This document shows, one piece after another, positions 51,869 through 59,367 of a DNA stretch of 64,000 nucleotides. This DNA comes from Desulfobulbus propionicus (GTDB lineage Bacteria; Desulfobacterota; Desulfobulbia; Desulfobulbales; Desulfobulbaceae). A model generated the notes under the pieces. The model ran no database searches and was not told the origin of the DNA. It was given only the letters and a program-made list of their open reading frames with translations. Location: the NCBI GenBank assembly GCA_002746685.1, contig PDQK01000026.1:1-64000 (forward strand), in the 5' to 3' direction. The first letter of the stretch is position 1, and every line of letters begins with the position of its first letter. The position numbers and the translations under genes were made by a program.

Positions 51869-52705
51869 ATGTTCCCCTCCTCACCTGACAACTGGTATAC
51901 GTGCATTGATCAAAGTAGCCTTTTGGGAGCACATCGAGGGCACCGGTCACGGTACCCTGAAAACACCTTATCAGCCTTTGCAGCCAGCATGGGCCGCTGT
52001 GACTTCATCGAGTTTGACGTCCAACTTACCGGGGACTACGTCCCAGTCGTTATTCACGACCCGACCCTCACCCGTACCAGCAACATCCTGGCAAGCTCTA
52101 TTTATCAGCAAAAGAAGTCAACAAGGCTTGTTGATTATACCTATGATGAGCTCAAGGTTCTTGATATGGGAACCTGGTTTTATGAACAGGACCCTTTTGG
52201 AACGCTTGGGAGCGAAAAAAAGAGCAGCGCAACAGATGCACAGCTTCCCCAGCCTCTGCTCACCCTGGATGAGATGTTGCACTGGGCTAAGCAGAATCAA
52301 GTGTTGCTCAATCTGGAGATAAAGGAGCCTGAGAGCTCCCCCCACTCTGAGGTCATTGTTGAAAAAGTTGTAGATCAACTCCATAACCATCAGTGCCTGA
52401 ACCAGGTGCTCGTATCCTCATTTAACCATCAATACCTTGTGGAGTGTAAAAAAAGAGCAAGTACCCTTCTTACCTCAGCCCTGGCTGAAGAGCCCCCCTA
52501 TGAAAACCCAAAAGAGCTGGTCGCCTACCTAAAAGATATAGGCGCAAGCGGGTACCACCCTGACACGAATTATCTTGAACTGCAGATCATCCCTTATCTC
52601 AGGAGCAATCGGATAATGATCACCGTGTACACGGTGAATAACGAGCAGCGCAAAAGAGAACTTTTTGCAGCTGGAGTCACCTCTGTGGTAACAGATTTTT
52701 TATAA
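51869..52705 (+). CDS. Glycerophosphodiester phosphodiesterase
   Basis: 278 aa with a GDPD TIM barrel. Catalytic residues: GAHRGHRSRYPENT (two His, Glu), EFDVQLT (Glu, Asp) and VIHDPTLTR (His). Later NLEIKEP. No signal peptide is seen, so cytoplasmic. It releases glycerol-3-phosphate from phospholipid headgroups. It lies between bioC and bioD with short gaps (6 and 15 nt). The link to biotin is positional only. Confidence 0.92.
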   Translation: MFPSSPDNWYTCIDQSSLLGAHRGHRSRYPENTLSAFAASMGRCDFIEFDVQLTGDYVPVVIHDPTLTRTSNILASSIYQQKKSTRLVDYTYDELKVLDMGTWFYEQDPFGTLGSEKKSSATDAQLPQPLLTLDEMLHWAKQNQVLLNLEIKEPESSPHSEVIVEKVVDQLHNHQCLNQVLVSSFNHQYLVECKKRASTLLTSALAEEPPYENPKELVAYLKDIGASGYHPDTNYLELQIIPYLRSNRIMITVYTVNNEQRKRELFAAGVTSVVTDFL

Positions 52706-52720
52706 GACAAGGACAGTATT

Positions 52721-53413
52721 ATGCACAACACCACCATTGCCATCACAGGTGTGGACACTGATGTAGGAAAGTCCATTGTTACCGGCCTGCTTGCACACTA
52801 TCTCAAGGGTCAGGGAAAGGAGGTCACCACTCTGAAACTGGTCCAGACAGGATGTACAGAACACGCTGAAGATATCTTGCTCCATCGCAAGCTGATGGGG
52901 GAGCCATTAAGCGCATTTGATAAAAAAGGCACTACCTGCCCTTATCTGTTCCCGTTTCCTGCCTCACCTCACCTGGCAGCAAAGATGGTCAAAAAAAGCA
53001 TTACCACCCAAGTGCTGGACGAGGCCACCACAGCACTTCAGCAGGCGTATCAATTCCTTTTGGTGGAGGGAGCTGGCGGGCTTATGGTGCCGCTTAATGA
53101 CCAGAGTCTACTCATTGATTACTTCAAAGAAAAGGGGTATCCCGTGGTGCTGGTGACCTCATCCAGGCTGGGTTCAATAAACCACACCAGGCTCAGCCTG
53201 GAGGCGCTCAAGCACCGTAACATGAAGGTTCTCGGGCTTGTATACAACCTGCACAACCCAGGTGATCCACCCATTGTACAGGATACATTGGGTCAGTGTC
53301 GTAAGGCGCTCAAGGATTATGGGATTGACGCTCCAGTGATTCTGCTTCCAGATACCAGGGAGAGCCAGGCTGTTCATTGGCAGCCCCTGTTAGCTGGTCT
53401 TGATCAACCTTAG
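52721..53413 (+). CDS. bioD: Dethiobiotin synthetase BioD
   Basis: 230-aa ATP-dependent carboxylase that closes the ureido ring of dethiobiotin. P-loop TGVDTDVGKSIV (9-20), K in LKLVQTG, and EGAGGLMVPL. It starts 15 nt after the GDPD gene. No bioA, bioB or bioF is in the window. The arfB gene converges from the right with about 76 nt between. Confidence 0.93.
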   Translation: MHNTTIAITGVDTDVGKSIVTGLLAHYLKGQGKEVTTLKLVQTGCTEHAEDILLHRKLMGEPLSAFDKKGTTCPYLFPFPASPHLAAKMVKKSITTQVLDEATTALQQAYQFLLVEGAGGLMVPLNDQSLLIDYFKEKGYPVVLVTSSRLGSINHTRLSLEALKHRNMKVLGLVYNLHNPGDPPIVQDTLGQCRKALKDYGIDAPVILLPDTRESQAVHWQPLLAGLDQP

Positions 53414-53489
53414 AGGTAATCTTCCCGGACAAGGGAAAACACCTCACCCGTTACATCCGACCACTTCACCTGGTCGTCCGTTCCCATGG

Positions 53490-53927
53490 TTACTCGTAAC
53501 CAACGTGCTTGCGCTGGCTTTTAAGCTGTGCGCGCTTCTTTTTTGCTGCAATACGTCGCTCTTTGGCAGCCCTGGAAGGTTTGGTGCGCTTCCGCTTTTT
53601 TTGCTCGACTAAGGCTTGTGCAAGGAGTGCTCTAAACCGTGCAATAACCGCCTCTTTGTTTACACTCTGGGTCCGGTGCTCGCTTGAAGAGAGCTGTAAT
53701 ACACCGGCTTTGGAGACACGCCCGCCCAGCACATTGACAATACGAATTTTTTGTTGCTCTGTCAGAAAGGGGGACCTTTTAACATCAAACAGCAGGGTTA
53801 CCCTACTGTTGACCTTGTTCACATTTTGCCCGCCTGGGCCGCTGGAGCGGGAAAAACGAAACTCCAGTTCAGAGAAGGGGAGGTGCAAGGTGGGGGCGAT
53901 ATGCATCGAGTTGTCATCAGGAACCAC
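53490..53927 (-). CDS. arfB: Alternative ribosome-rescue hydrolase ArfB
   Basis: Peptidyl-tRNA hydrolase that frees stalled ribosomes. 145 aa from GTG 53927, or 138 aa from ATG 53906. The GGQ motif is in SSGPGGQNVNKVNSRV, and the basic C-terminal tail (rich in K/R from about 110) enters the mRNA channel as in YaeJ. GGAGG lies upstream of the GTG but not of the ATG. It ends 76 nt from bioD. Confidence 0.92.
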   Translation of the reverse strand: MVPDDNSMHIAPTLHLPFSELEFRFSRSSGPGGQNVNKVNSRVTLLFDVKRSPFLTEQQKIRIVNVLGGRVSKAGVLQLSSSEHRTQSVNKEAVIARFRALLAQALVEQKKRKRTKPSRAAKERRIAAKKKRAQLKSQRKHVGYE

Positions 53928-53945
53928 GCCCCCTCCCCCTCCTGT

Positions 53946-54686
53946 TTACAGGATTTGATCCAGAAAGAGCTTACTTCTGGCGTTCTTCGGGGTGTTAAAA
54001 AAGGCTTCTGGAGAGGCTTTCTCAACAATTGCCCCCTGGTCCATAAACACCACGTGATCAGCCACCTCACGGGCAAAGCCCATTTCATGAGTCACCACCA
54101 CCATGGTCATCCCTTCCTTTGCCAGAGTGATCATAACATCCAGCACCTCGTTAATCATTTCCGGATCAAGGGCTGAGGTGGGCTCATCAAACAGCATGAT
54201 CTTGGGTTCCATAGCCAGCGCCCTGGCAATGGCAACCCGCTGCTGCTGACCACCAGAAAGCTGGATGGGGTAATGGTGGGCCCGCTCAGGAATATCCACC
54301 TTTTTAAGCAGCTCCATGCCAAGGGCTTCAGCATCAGCCTTTGCCATTTTTTTGAGCTTGATCGGGGCCAAGGTCAGGTTTTCAAGCACGGTTTTATGGC
54401 GGAACAGGTTAAAGCTCTGAAACACCATCCCCAGCTCCATTCTGATCTGATTGATATCTTCATCCGGACTATTGATATCGCGATTATCAATCAAAATTTT
54501 GCCGGAATTAATCGTTTCAAGACGGTTGATGGAGCGCAGCAGAGTTGATTTCCCGGAACCAGATGGTCCCAGCACGACCACCTTTTCACCGGTGTTCACG
54601 CTGAGGCTGACATCATCAAGCGCCTTAAATGTGCCGAAAAATTTATTAACGTGGTCTATTTTGATAATCGGATCAGCGGCGTTCAT
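53946..54686 (-). CDS. Polar amino-acid ABC transporter ATPase
   Basis: 246-aa ABC ATPase of the GlnQ/HisP class. Walker [11 protein letters not shown]-loop MVFQSFNLF, signature LSGGQQQR, Walker [15 protein letters not shown], and H-loop VTHEMGFA. It follows the permease gene with a 14-nt overlap. The substrate (Gln, Arg, His or similar) cannot be told from this sequence. Confidence 0.94.
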   Translation of the reverse strand: MNAADPIIKIDHVNKFFGTFKALDDVSLSVNTGEKVVVLGPSGSGKSTLLRSINRLETINSGKILIDNRDINSPDEDINQIRMELGMVFQSFNLFRHKTVLENLTLAPIKLKKMAKADAEALGMELLKKVDIPERAHHYPIQLSGGQQQRVAIARALAMEPKIMLFDEPTSALDPEMINEVLDVMITLAKEGMTMVVVTHEMGFAREVADHVVFMDQGAIVEKASPEAFFNTPKNARSKLFLDQIL

Positions 54687-55461
54687 AATGGCTTAACCTA
54701 TACTCCATATTACTGATAAGCTTGGATAAAATGAGAGTGATCAACAGATAGATCAGGGCGATCATGGTGTATGTTTCAAAGTAGTTGAAACTCTCCGCCG
54801 CAAATTCACGCCCCCTGCGCAGGATGTCTGAAACAGCCAAAATAGAAACCAGTGAGGTGTCTTTTAAAAGAGCGATAAACTCGTTACCCACCGGGGGTAA
54901 AATGGTTCTCCAGGCCTGGGGAAGGATAACGTAGGCCATGGTTTGGCGCTGGTTAAATCCAAGTGAAAGCGATGCCTCTGTCTGTCCAAAGTCAATGGAC
55001 TTGATACCGGCCCTGAAAACTTCCCCCATATACGCCCCGTAGCAGAAGGCCATGGCAATGATGGCAGCCACAATATCAGGTACCCGAACCACCCTGCCCA
55101 AGGCAAAGTAAATATAAAAGAGCTGAACCAGCAAAGGAATGCCGCGCACCACCTCAACATACAGCGATGCGATCAGGTTGAAAAAGCGATTCTTTGAAAT
55201 CCTGCCTAACCCGGTTAACAGCCCGATCACAATGGCGAGCATTATCGACAGTACAGTCACTTGAAAGGTCACTGCAATGCCATCTGGAACAAACTTAAGG
55301 ATCCTCAGGTAAGGATCAGGTTGTACAAGAGGAAGAACAATCAGCATTCCAATGGTACCAAAAAGTGCAATCCACCACGCTGATACCAGCCCCTTGTCAT
55401 CCGGGCTAGGAATGGCAGCTCCATCCCCTACTTCTATTTTGGTTGTCTTGTGCTCCGACAT
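54673..55461 (-). CDS. Polar amino-acid ABC permease
   Basis: About 262-aa membrane protein (HisMQ/GlnP type). About 5-6 helices; the EAA loop is in [14 protein letters not shown], followed by [13 protein letters not shown], conserved in these permeases. A first helix lies near 30-48. I chose ATG 55461 (MSEHKTTK); a GTG at 55470 has no ribosome site. The ATPase overlaps its 3' end. The 132-bp repeat element and a terminator lie between this gene and the binding-protein gene. Confidence 0.9.
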   Translation of the reverse strand: MSEHKTTKIEVGDGAAIPSPDDKGLVSAWWIALFGTIGMLIVLPLVQPDPYLRILKFVPDGIAVTFQVTVLSIMLAIVIGLLTGLGRISKNRFFNLIASLYVEVVRGIPLLVQLFYIYFALGRVVRVPDIVAAIIAMAFCYGAYMGEVFRAGIKSIDFGQTEASLSLGFNQRQTMAYVILPQAWRTILPPVGNEFIALLKDTSLVSILAVSDILRRGREFAAESFNYFETYTMIALIYLLITLILSKLISNMEYRLSHYERR

Positions 55462-55485
55462 AGTGTTCACTGGTTTACATTAATT

Positions 55486-55617
55486 TGAATCCGTGAGCGT
55501 TCAAAAACAGTGCAGATATTTCATCGTTGACATGACACCAGACGGTGACGTAATTGCTTATACAGCCAGTATATCAATATGTTATAACTATTCAGGCTCT
55601 AAACCGTCACGGATTCA
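55486..55617. repeat. 132-bp element with TGAATCCGTGA inverted ends
   Basis: TGAATCCGTGAGCGTT (55486-55501) and AACCGTCACGGATTCA (55602-55617) form imperfect 16-bp inverted ends (14 of 16 positions match). The interior has no gene. Related half-sites occur at 21464 and 42113, always intergenic or at a stop codon. It is a MITE- or BIME-like element; no target duplication is clear. Confidence 0.55.
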
Positions 55618-55624
55618 GGATCAC

Positions 55625-55650
55625 AAAAAGCCGGGCAGCAACTGCCCGGC
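55625..55650 (-). terminator. Terminator between binding-protein and permease genes
   Basis: A 9-bp GC stem (55630-55638 with 55642-55650) with a 3-nt loop is followed on the minus strand by five T. It follows the binding-protein stop by 13 nt. Partial read-through would give more binding protein than permease. Confidence 0.85.
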
Positions 55651-55663
55651 ATATTCACATCGT

Positions 55664-56398
55664 TTACTGACCAATCCATTTCTTTTTCAATTCAGCATCA
55701 ATGCCCTTGGCTTTGACTGCTGTAATACCTTTGTTGATCAGCGCAATCAAATCCTTGCTGCCTTTTTTCACAGGTACACCGTAGCTTTCCACGTCACCGG
55801 TTTTCATCACAGCAGCAATCTTAAGGGTGTCTTTGTACTGATTAAGCGCGTAGTTGGCTGCAACAGGATCATCACACACAACGGCCGCTATCCGGCCTAC
55901 AGTCAAATCTTCCATGGCCAGACCGATCTCATCGTAGGATTTTGCCTCAACCCCTTCGGTCGCTTTAATTGCAAAATAGCCTGTGGTACCAATCTGGGCG
56001 CCAACTTTCTCACCCTTGAGATCAGCAATACTTTTTGCTGTGGACTTCTTGTTCACAATCAGAGCCTGACGAACGGTAAAATATGGCTCGGAAAAGTCCA
56101 TGGCCTTTTTACGATCTTCGGTGATGGAAACAGAAGAAACAATGGCATCATATTTTCCAGCTGCAAGACCTGCAAAAATACCATCCCAGGCAGTATTCTT
56201 AAACACAGGCTTAAAACCGGCTTCCTTGCCAGCAGCATTCATAAAATCGATGGCATACCCAACGACTTGTTTATCCTTATTTACAAACTCCATTGGTGGC
56301 CAGGTTGCATCGGTGGCAAAAACAATGGTTTTCTCAGCCCAGGCAACATTGCACAAAACAGCCAGTGACAGCAGGGTAAGACATACTCTTTTCAACAT
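55664..56398 (-). CDS. Amino-acid ABC transporter periplasmic binding protein
   Basis: 244-aa periplasmic protein. Signal peptide (1-19, MLKRVCLTLLSLAVLCNVAWA, cleavage after AWA). The SBP_bac_3 fold shows FATDATWPPMEFVNKDKQ near the start, GYAIDFM, KAMDFSEPYF and VGAQIGTTG. ATG 56398 with AAGGAGAG upstream; a longer frame (56440) lacks support. It serves the permease and ATPase after it on the same strand. Ligand cannot be told. Confidence 0.94.
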   Translation of the reverse strand: MLKRVCLTLLSLAVLCNVAWAEKTIVFATDATWPPMEFVNKDKQVVGYAIDFMNAAGKEAGFKPVFKNTAWDGIFAGLAAGKYDAIVSSVSITEDRKKAMDFSEPYFTVRQALIVNKKSTAKSIADLKGEKVGAQIGTTGYFAIKATEGVEAKSYDEIGLAMEDLTVGRIAAVVCDDPVAANYALNQYKDTLKIAAVMKTGDVESYGVPVKKGSKDLIALINKGITAVKAKGIDAELKKKWIGQ

Positions 56399-56543
56399 AA
56401 ATCTCTCCTTTGTGAAATGGTTTATAAAACATTCTCTCATCTACCACTCATATACAGGCCAGGCAAACAAAAAGCTTATTTTTCGGCTGCTACGCACTAA
56501 AAAACTCCTTCTCCCCCATCACAGACAGCTACAGAGGTTTTTC

Positions 56544-56573
56544 TTGACGCCCCATTAGAGAAACCGGTATAGA
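56544..56573 (+). promoter_or_regulatory. Promoter of the Pal-like lipoprotein gene
   Basis: TTGACG (56544-56549) and TATAGA (56568-56573) are 18 bp apart. A start about 7 nt later lies 40 nt from the ATG at 56620. The binding-protein gene diverges from the same 221-bp gap. Confidence 0.5.
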
Positions 56574-56619
56574 TTTAGTGATGAATTTTGATAACAGCCT
56601 ACAATTAAGAGGAAACTGT

Positions 56620-57240
56620 ATGAAAACATTGACCCGATTGACCATAGCATGTGCATTAACAGGAACCCTTTTTCTGTTTGGCGGATGTGCTGATACAAAT
56701 GTGCGTCCTTACAATACATCCCAAAACAACACCATGCCCGAAGGAAAACCCATTACTTATCCTAACCCTGAAGGCACCATTACCGAGGAACTGGGACCCA
56801 GCGAGGAGTCCCTGGATTCCATGACCGGCAATGGAGAAAACCTTGGCAGCCTATCCATTGCCAGTGATCAGGACAGCGAGGAGTACAAGAGAATGTACGG
56901 TCGCTCTTCCATGCAGATGCAGCCGATCTACTTTAATTTTGACCAGGCAACCATCCGCGATGACCAGATTTCGCGCATCGAGCAGAACGCCAGTTACCTC
57001 ATGACCAACCCTAACAATAAGGTGTTGATCGAAGGAAACAGTGATGGTCGAGGTACCAATGAGTATAACCTGGCTCTTGGTGAACGGCGTGCCTTGGCAG
57101 CAAAAAATTACCTGGTCGAACTGGGAATTGAAGAGTACCGGATTCGTACAGTAAGCTACGGAGAAGAACGACCTCTGTTTACCGGTCAAACAGAGTTTGA
57201 CTTTTCTCAAAACAGAAGAGATGATTTTATCCTTGAGTAG
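56620..57240 (+). CDS. OmpA-family lipoprotein (Pal-like)
   Basis: 206-aa lipoprotein. Signal peptide and lipobox LFGGC (about 21-25), Cys at 25. A low-complexity linker then the OmpA domain (about 100-200): FNFDQATIRD, EGNSDGRGTNEYNLALGERRA and YGEERPL. It should anchor the outer membrane to peptidoglycan. Pal of the Tol system has the same form, but tolAB are not here. ATG 56620 has GAGG 8 nt upstream; a longer frame to 56578 would miss the lipoprotein signal. Confidence 0.88.
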   Translation: MKTLTRLTIACALTGTLFLFGGCADTNVRPYNTSQNNTMPEGKPITYPNPEGTITEELGPSEESLDSMTGNGENLGSLSIASDQDSEEYKRMYGRSSMQMQPIYFNFDQATIRDDQISRIEQNASYLMTNPNNKVLIEGNSDGRGTNEYNLALGERRALAAKNYLVELGIEEYRIRTVSYGEERPLFTGQTEFDFSQNRRDDFILE

Positions 57241-57263
57241 CCCACCTTTTTTGCCTTAACTCC

Positions 57264-57294
57264 CGTGCCCCAAAATCCCTTTGGGGCACGTTTT
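57264..57294 (+). terminator. Terminator of the Pal-like gene
   Basis: CGTGCCCCAAA (57264-57274) and TTTGGGGCACG (57280-57290) form a perfect 11-bp stem with a 5-nt loop, followed by TTTT. Confidence 0.88.
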
Positions 57295-57350
57295 CCTCCC
57301 CCCTCCATCTTTTATGAACTGCCAATCAAAAAAAGTGGTTTTTTATTGAT

Positions 57351-57367
57351 TTGATAATAATTATCAA
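57351..57367. promoter_or_regulatory. Perfect Fur-type palindrome
   Basis: TTGATAATAATTATCAA is a perfect 17-bp dyad with the Fur/PerR core GATAATnATTATC. It lies 43 bp before the Fur-family fusion gene, so autoregulation is likely. Confidence 0.7.
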
Positions 57368-57409
57368 GTACAAACAGTTTAAAATATCATCTGGGAGTAT
57401 TTCTCACAC

Positions 57410-58054
57410 ATGGAACAGAACCTGCGCATGACCCACCAGCGTGAAACTATTCTTGCTGAACTAAAAAAATATAGGTCCCACCCTACGGCTGATGAGCTGT
57501 ACGAAAGGATAAAAAAACGACTACCTCGTATCAGCCTGGCAACAGTCTACCGTAACCTCGAAATACTCTCATCTGCCGGTTTGATACGGAAACTTGAAAT
57601 CAGTGGCAGGCAGAAGCGTTTTGACGGGGAATTGACTGACCATAACCACATTTATTGTGTGCAGTGTCATCGGATCGATAATATTGAGCAGGGGAAAAGC
57701 AACAGCATTGCTGTTCAACCGAATCTGCACAAAGGATATGAGATATCCGGGTGCAGGATAGAATTTTATGGTGTGTGTCCCTGTTGTCAAAAAAAGAACA
57801 CAACAACCAAAAATACAAGAGATACAGCAATGGCATGTAAACCAAAAGGACTCAGTGATAAACAGCGTGTAATACTTGAAGCCTTAGCAAACAGCTCGGA
57901 TCCATGTGGCAGCAAAGATATTGCAGCAGCCACAAATCTTGAGGCCAAGCAAGTCAGTTGTCAGATCACAGCACTGAAAAAGAAAGGCTTGGTCGCAAGC
58001 CCGGTGCGGTGCAAATATGCAATCACCTCAGAAGGAAAGGGCGCTCTTGCCTAG
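57410..58054 (+). CDS. Fur family regulator with extra C-terminal winged helix
   Basis: 214 aa, about 70 longer than a usual Fur/PerR. The Fur part (1-130) has the recognition helix SLATVYRNL (42-50) and Cys pairs 83/86 (CVQC) and 123/126 (CPCC). The metal region DHNHIYC is at 77-83. After a Thr/Lys linker (130-140) a second unit (141-214, MACKPKGLSDKQ...) looks like a MarR/IclR-type winged helix with helices at 150-160 and 182-193. Cys are at 143, 166, 184 and 201. It lies upstream of dfx, rub and fprA and has its own Fur-type dyad. An internal ATG at 57830 has only a weak ribosome site, so the fusion is likely real. Confidence 0.8.
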   Translation: MEQNLRMTHQRETILAELKKYRSHPTADELYERIKKRLPRISLATVYRNLEILSSAGLIRKLEISGRQKRFDGELTDHNHIYCVQCHRIDNIEQGKSNSIAVQPNLHKGYEISGCRIEFYGVCPCCQKKNTTTKNTRDTAMACKPKGLSDKQRVILEALANSSDPCGSKDIAAATNLEAKQVSCQITALKKKGLVASPVRCKYAITSEGKGALA

Positions 58055-58161
58055 CAAACGTTTCGCCAGGGCCATCTCTGCTTTTTTAATGAAACAAGAT
58101 CAAAATTCTCTTTAATACCAAAAAAAGATACGTTACTATTCTCAGATTCAACAGTTTACTC

Positions 58162-58174
58162 TTAGTTAAACTAA
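58162..58174. promoter_or_regulatory. 13-bp palindrome upstream of desulfoferrodoxin
   Basis: TTAGTTAAACTAA is a perfect dyad (odd centre) 28 bp before the dfx start. It could be an operator for dfx. The regulator is not known. Confidence 0.35.
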
Positions 58175-58201
58175 CATATTACTTATTCTGGAGGTTTTTT
58201 T

Positions 58202-58576
58202 GTGACCAAGAAAAACGAAGTATACAAGTGTGCATTATGTGGCAATATGGTTGAAGTACTCCACGTGGGAGCTGGTGAACTTGTCTGTTGTGGACAAGGA
58301 ATGGACCTGCTTGCTGAAAACACCGTGGATGCAGCTCAGGAAAAACATGTTCCTGTGATTGAAAAAGTTGGAAACGGCTACAAAGTTGTTGTTGGCTCTG
58401 TAGCTCATCCAATGGAAGAAAAGCATTATGTTGAGTTTATCGAACTCATTGCTGACGGCAAAGTATACCGTCAAGACCTGAATCCAGGGGAAGCTCCAGA
58501 AGCATTTTTCTGCGTGGATGCAGCTGAAGTCTCTGCAAGAGAGTTCTGTAACCTGCATGGTCTGTGGAAGGCTTAA
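58202..58576 (+). CDS. dfx: Desulfoferrodoxin (superoxide reductase)
   Basis: Reduces superoxide to peroxide with electrons from rubredoxin. 124 aa. Centre I (desulforedoxin) uses C10, C13, C29 and C30. Centre II is H49, H69, H75, C116 and H119, the exact spacing of the Desulfovibrio enzyme. The start is GTG 58202 with GGAGG 8 nt upstream. Rubredoxin follows 32 nt later. A GTG start is easily missed. Confidence 0.97.
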   Translation: MTKKNEVYKCALCGNMVEVLHVGAGELVCCGQGMDLLAENTVDAAQEKHVPVIEKVGNGYKVVVGSVAHPMEEKHYVEFIELIADGKVYRQDLNPGEAPEAFFCVDAAEVSAREFCNLHGLWKA

Positions 58577-58608
58577 AAATTTTTTACTCTTAAAACAGGA
58601 AAAACTAC

Positions 58609-58767
58609 ATGAAAAAATACGTTTGCACAATTTGCGACTATGAATACGATCCAGAAGTAGGCGACCCGGATAACGGTGTTGCAGCAGGTACCGCGTTCGA
58701 AGATATCCCGGAAGACTGGTCCTGCCCTATCTGTGGCGCTGGTAAGGGCGCATTTGAGGAAGCATAA
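58609..58767 (+). CDS. rub: Rubredoxin
   Basis: 52-aa electron carrier. Fe(Cys)4 ligands C6, C9, C39 and C42, with [11 protein letters not shown] and [11 protein letters not shown], standard for type I. It probably gives electrons to Dfx and FprA. ATG 58609; it shares a transcript with dfx and ends at a terminator at 58774. Confidence 0.96.
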   Translation: MKKYVCTICDYEYDPEVGDPDNGVAAGTAFEDIPEDWSCPICGAGKGAFEEA

Positions 58768-58773
58768 GCACGT

Positions 58774-58810
58774 AACCTCCACCAGGTTATCCTGATGGAG
58801 GTTTTTTTTT
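58774..58810 (+). terminator. Terminator of dfx-rub
   Basis: AACCTCCA with inner CAGG pairs with CCTG and TGGAGGTT (58774-58803), ending in a nine-T run. Confidence 0.93.
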
Positions 58811-58998
58811 CTATGAGCTGCATGTGTTGGTTGAAATCTTGCAGAGCAAAACAAGGAGTAATTAGGAGGCACCCATCTACAACCTGCTCAGCCTTTTGCA
58901 TAACAGATATTCTTTTTCCTGTTCCCTTGTATTAACCCAAATTCAGCTTACTTCAAATTGTATTGCCTTCAACGAGTGAAACGACCAAGAGAAAAATC

Positions 58999-59346
58999 AT
59001 GAGTAAAATTGTTTTTTTTGCTTTCCGTGGAGACCCGCTTTGCTTTATCCACGTGCTGCTCAATGGCCTGGAAATGGCTGAGAAGGGCATGGAGGGAAAA
59101 ATTGTTCTTGAAGGAGAAGCGGTCAAACTGGTCAGCGAAATGGTAAAGCCTGATCACTTTCTCCATCAGCTCTACACTAAAGTGATGGAGAAGAACCTTA
59201 TCGTTGGGGCTTGTAAGGCCTGTTCAAATAAACTGGGTGCAGTGGAAGCTATCGAAAAGGAAAGCATCCCCCTGATTGGTGAGATGGCCGGTCATCCTGC
59301 CATGTCAGACTATATCCAAAATGGATACACTGTGCTCACTTTTTAA
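58999..59346 (+). CDS. DsrE-like small cytoplasmic protein
   Basis: 115 aa. The fold and pattern FFAFRGDPLCFIHVLLNG and ALE-like GKIVLEGEAVKLV fit the DsrE/DsrF-like family. C74 and C77 (ACKACSNK) could carry sulfur; C74 is in the usual active-loop position. It starts at MSKIVFF with GAGA 8 nt before the ATG and is 21 nt upstream of fprA, so the two are likely one transcript. A sulfur-transfer link to O2 defence is an inference. Confidence 0.75.
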   Translation: MSKIVFFAFRGDPLCFIHVLLNGLEMAEKGMEGKIVLEGEAVKLVSEMVKPDHFLHQLYTKVMEKNLIVGACKACSNKLGAVEAIEKESIPLIGEMAGHPAMSDYIQNGYTVLTF

Positions 59347-59367
59347 ATTTTACCACGAGGTGAACTT

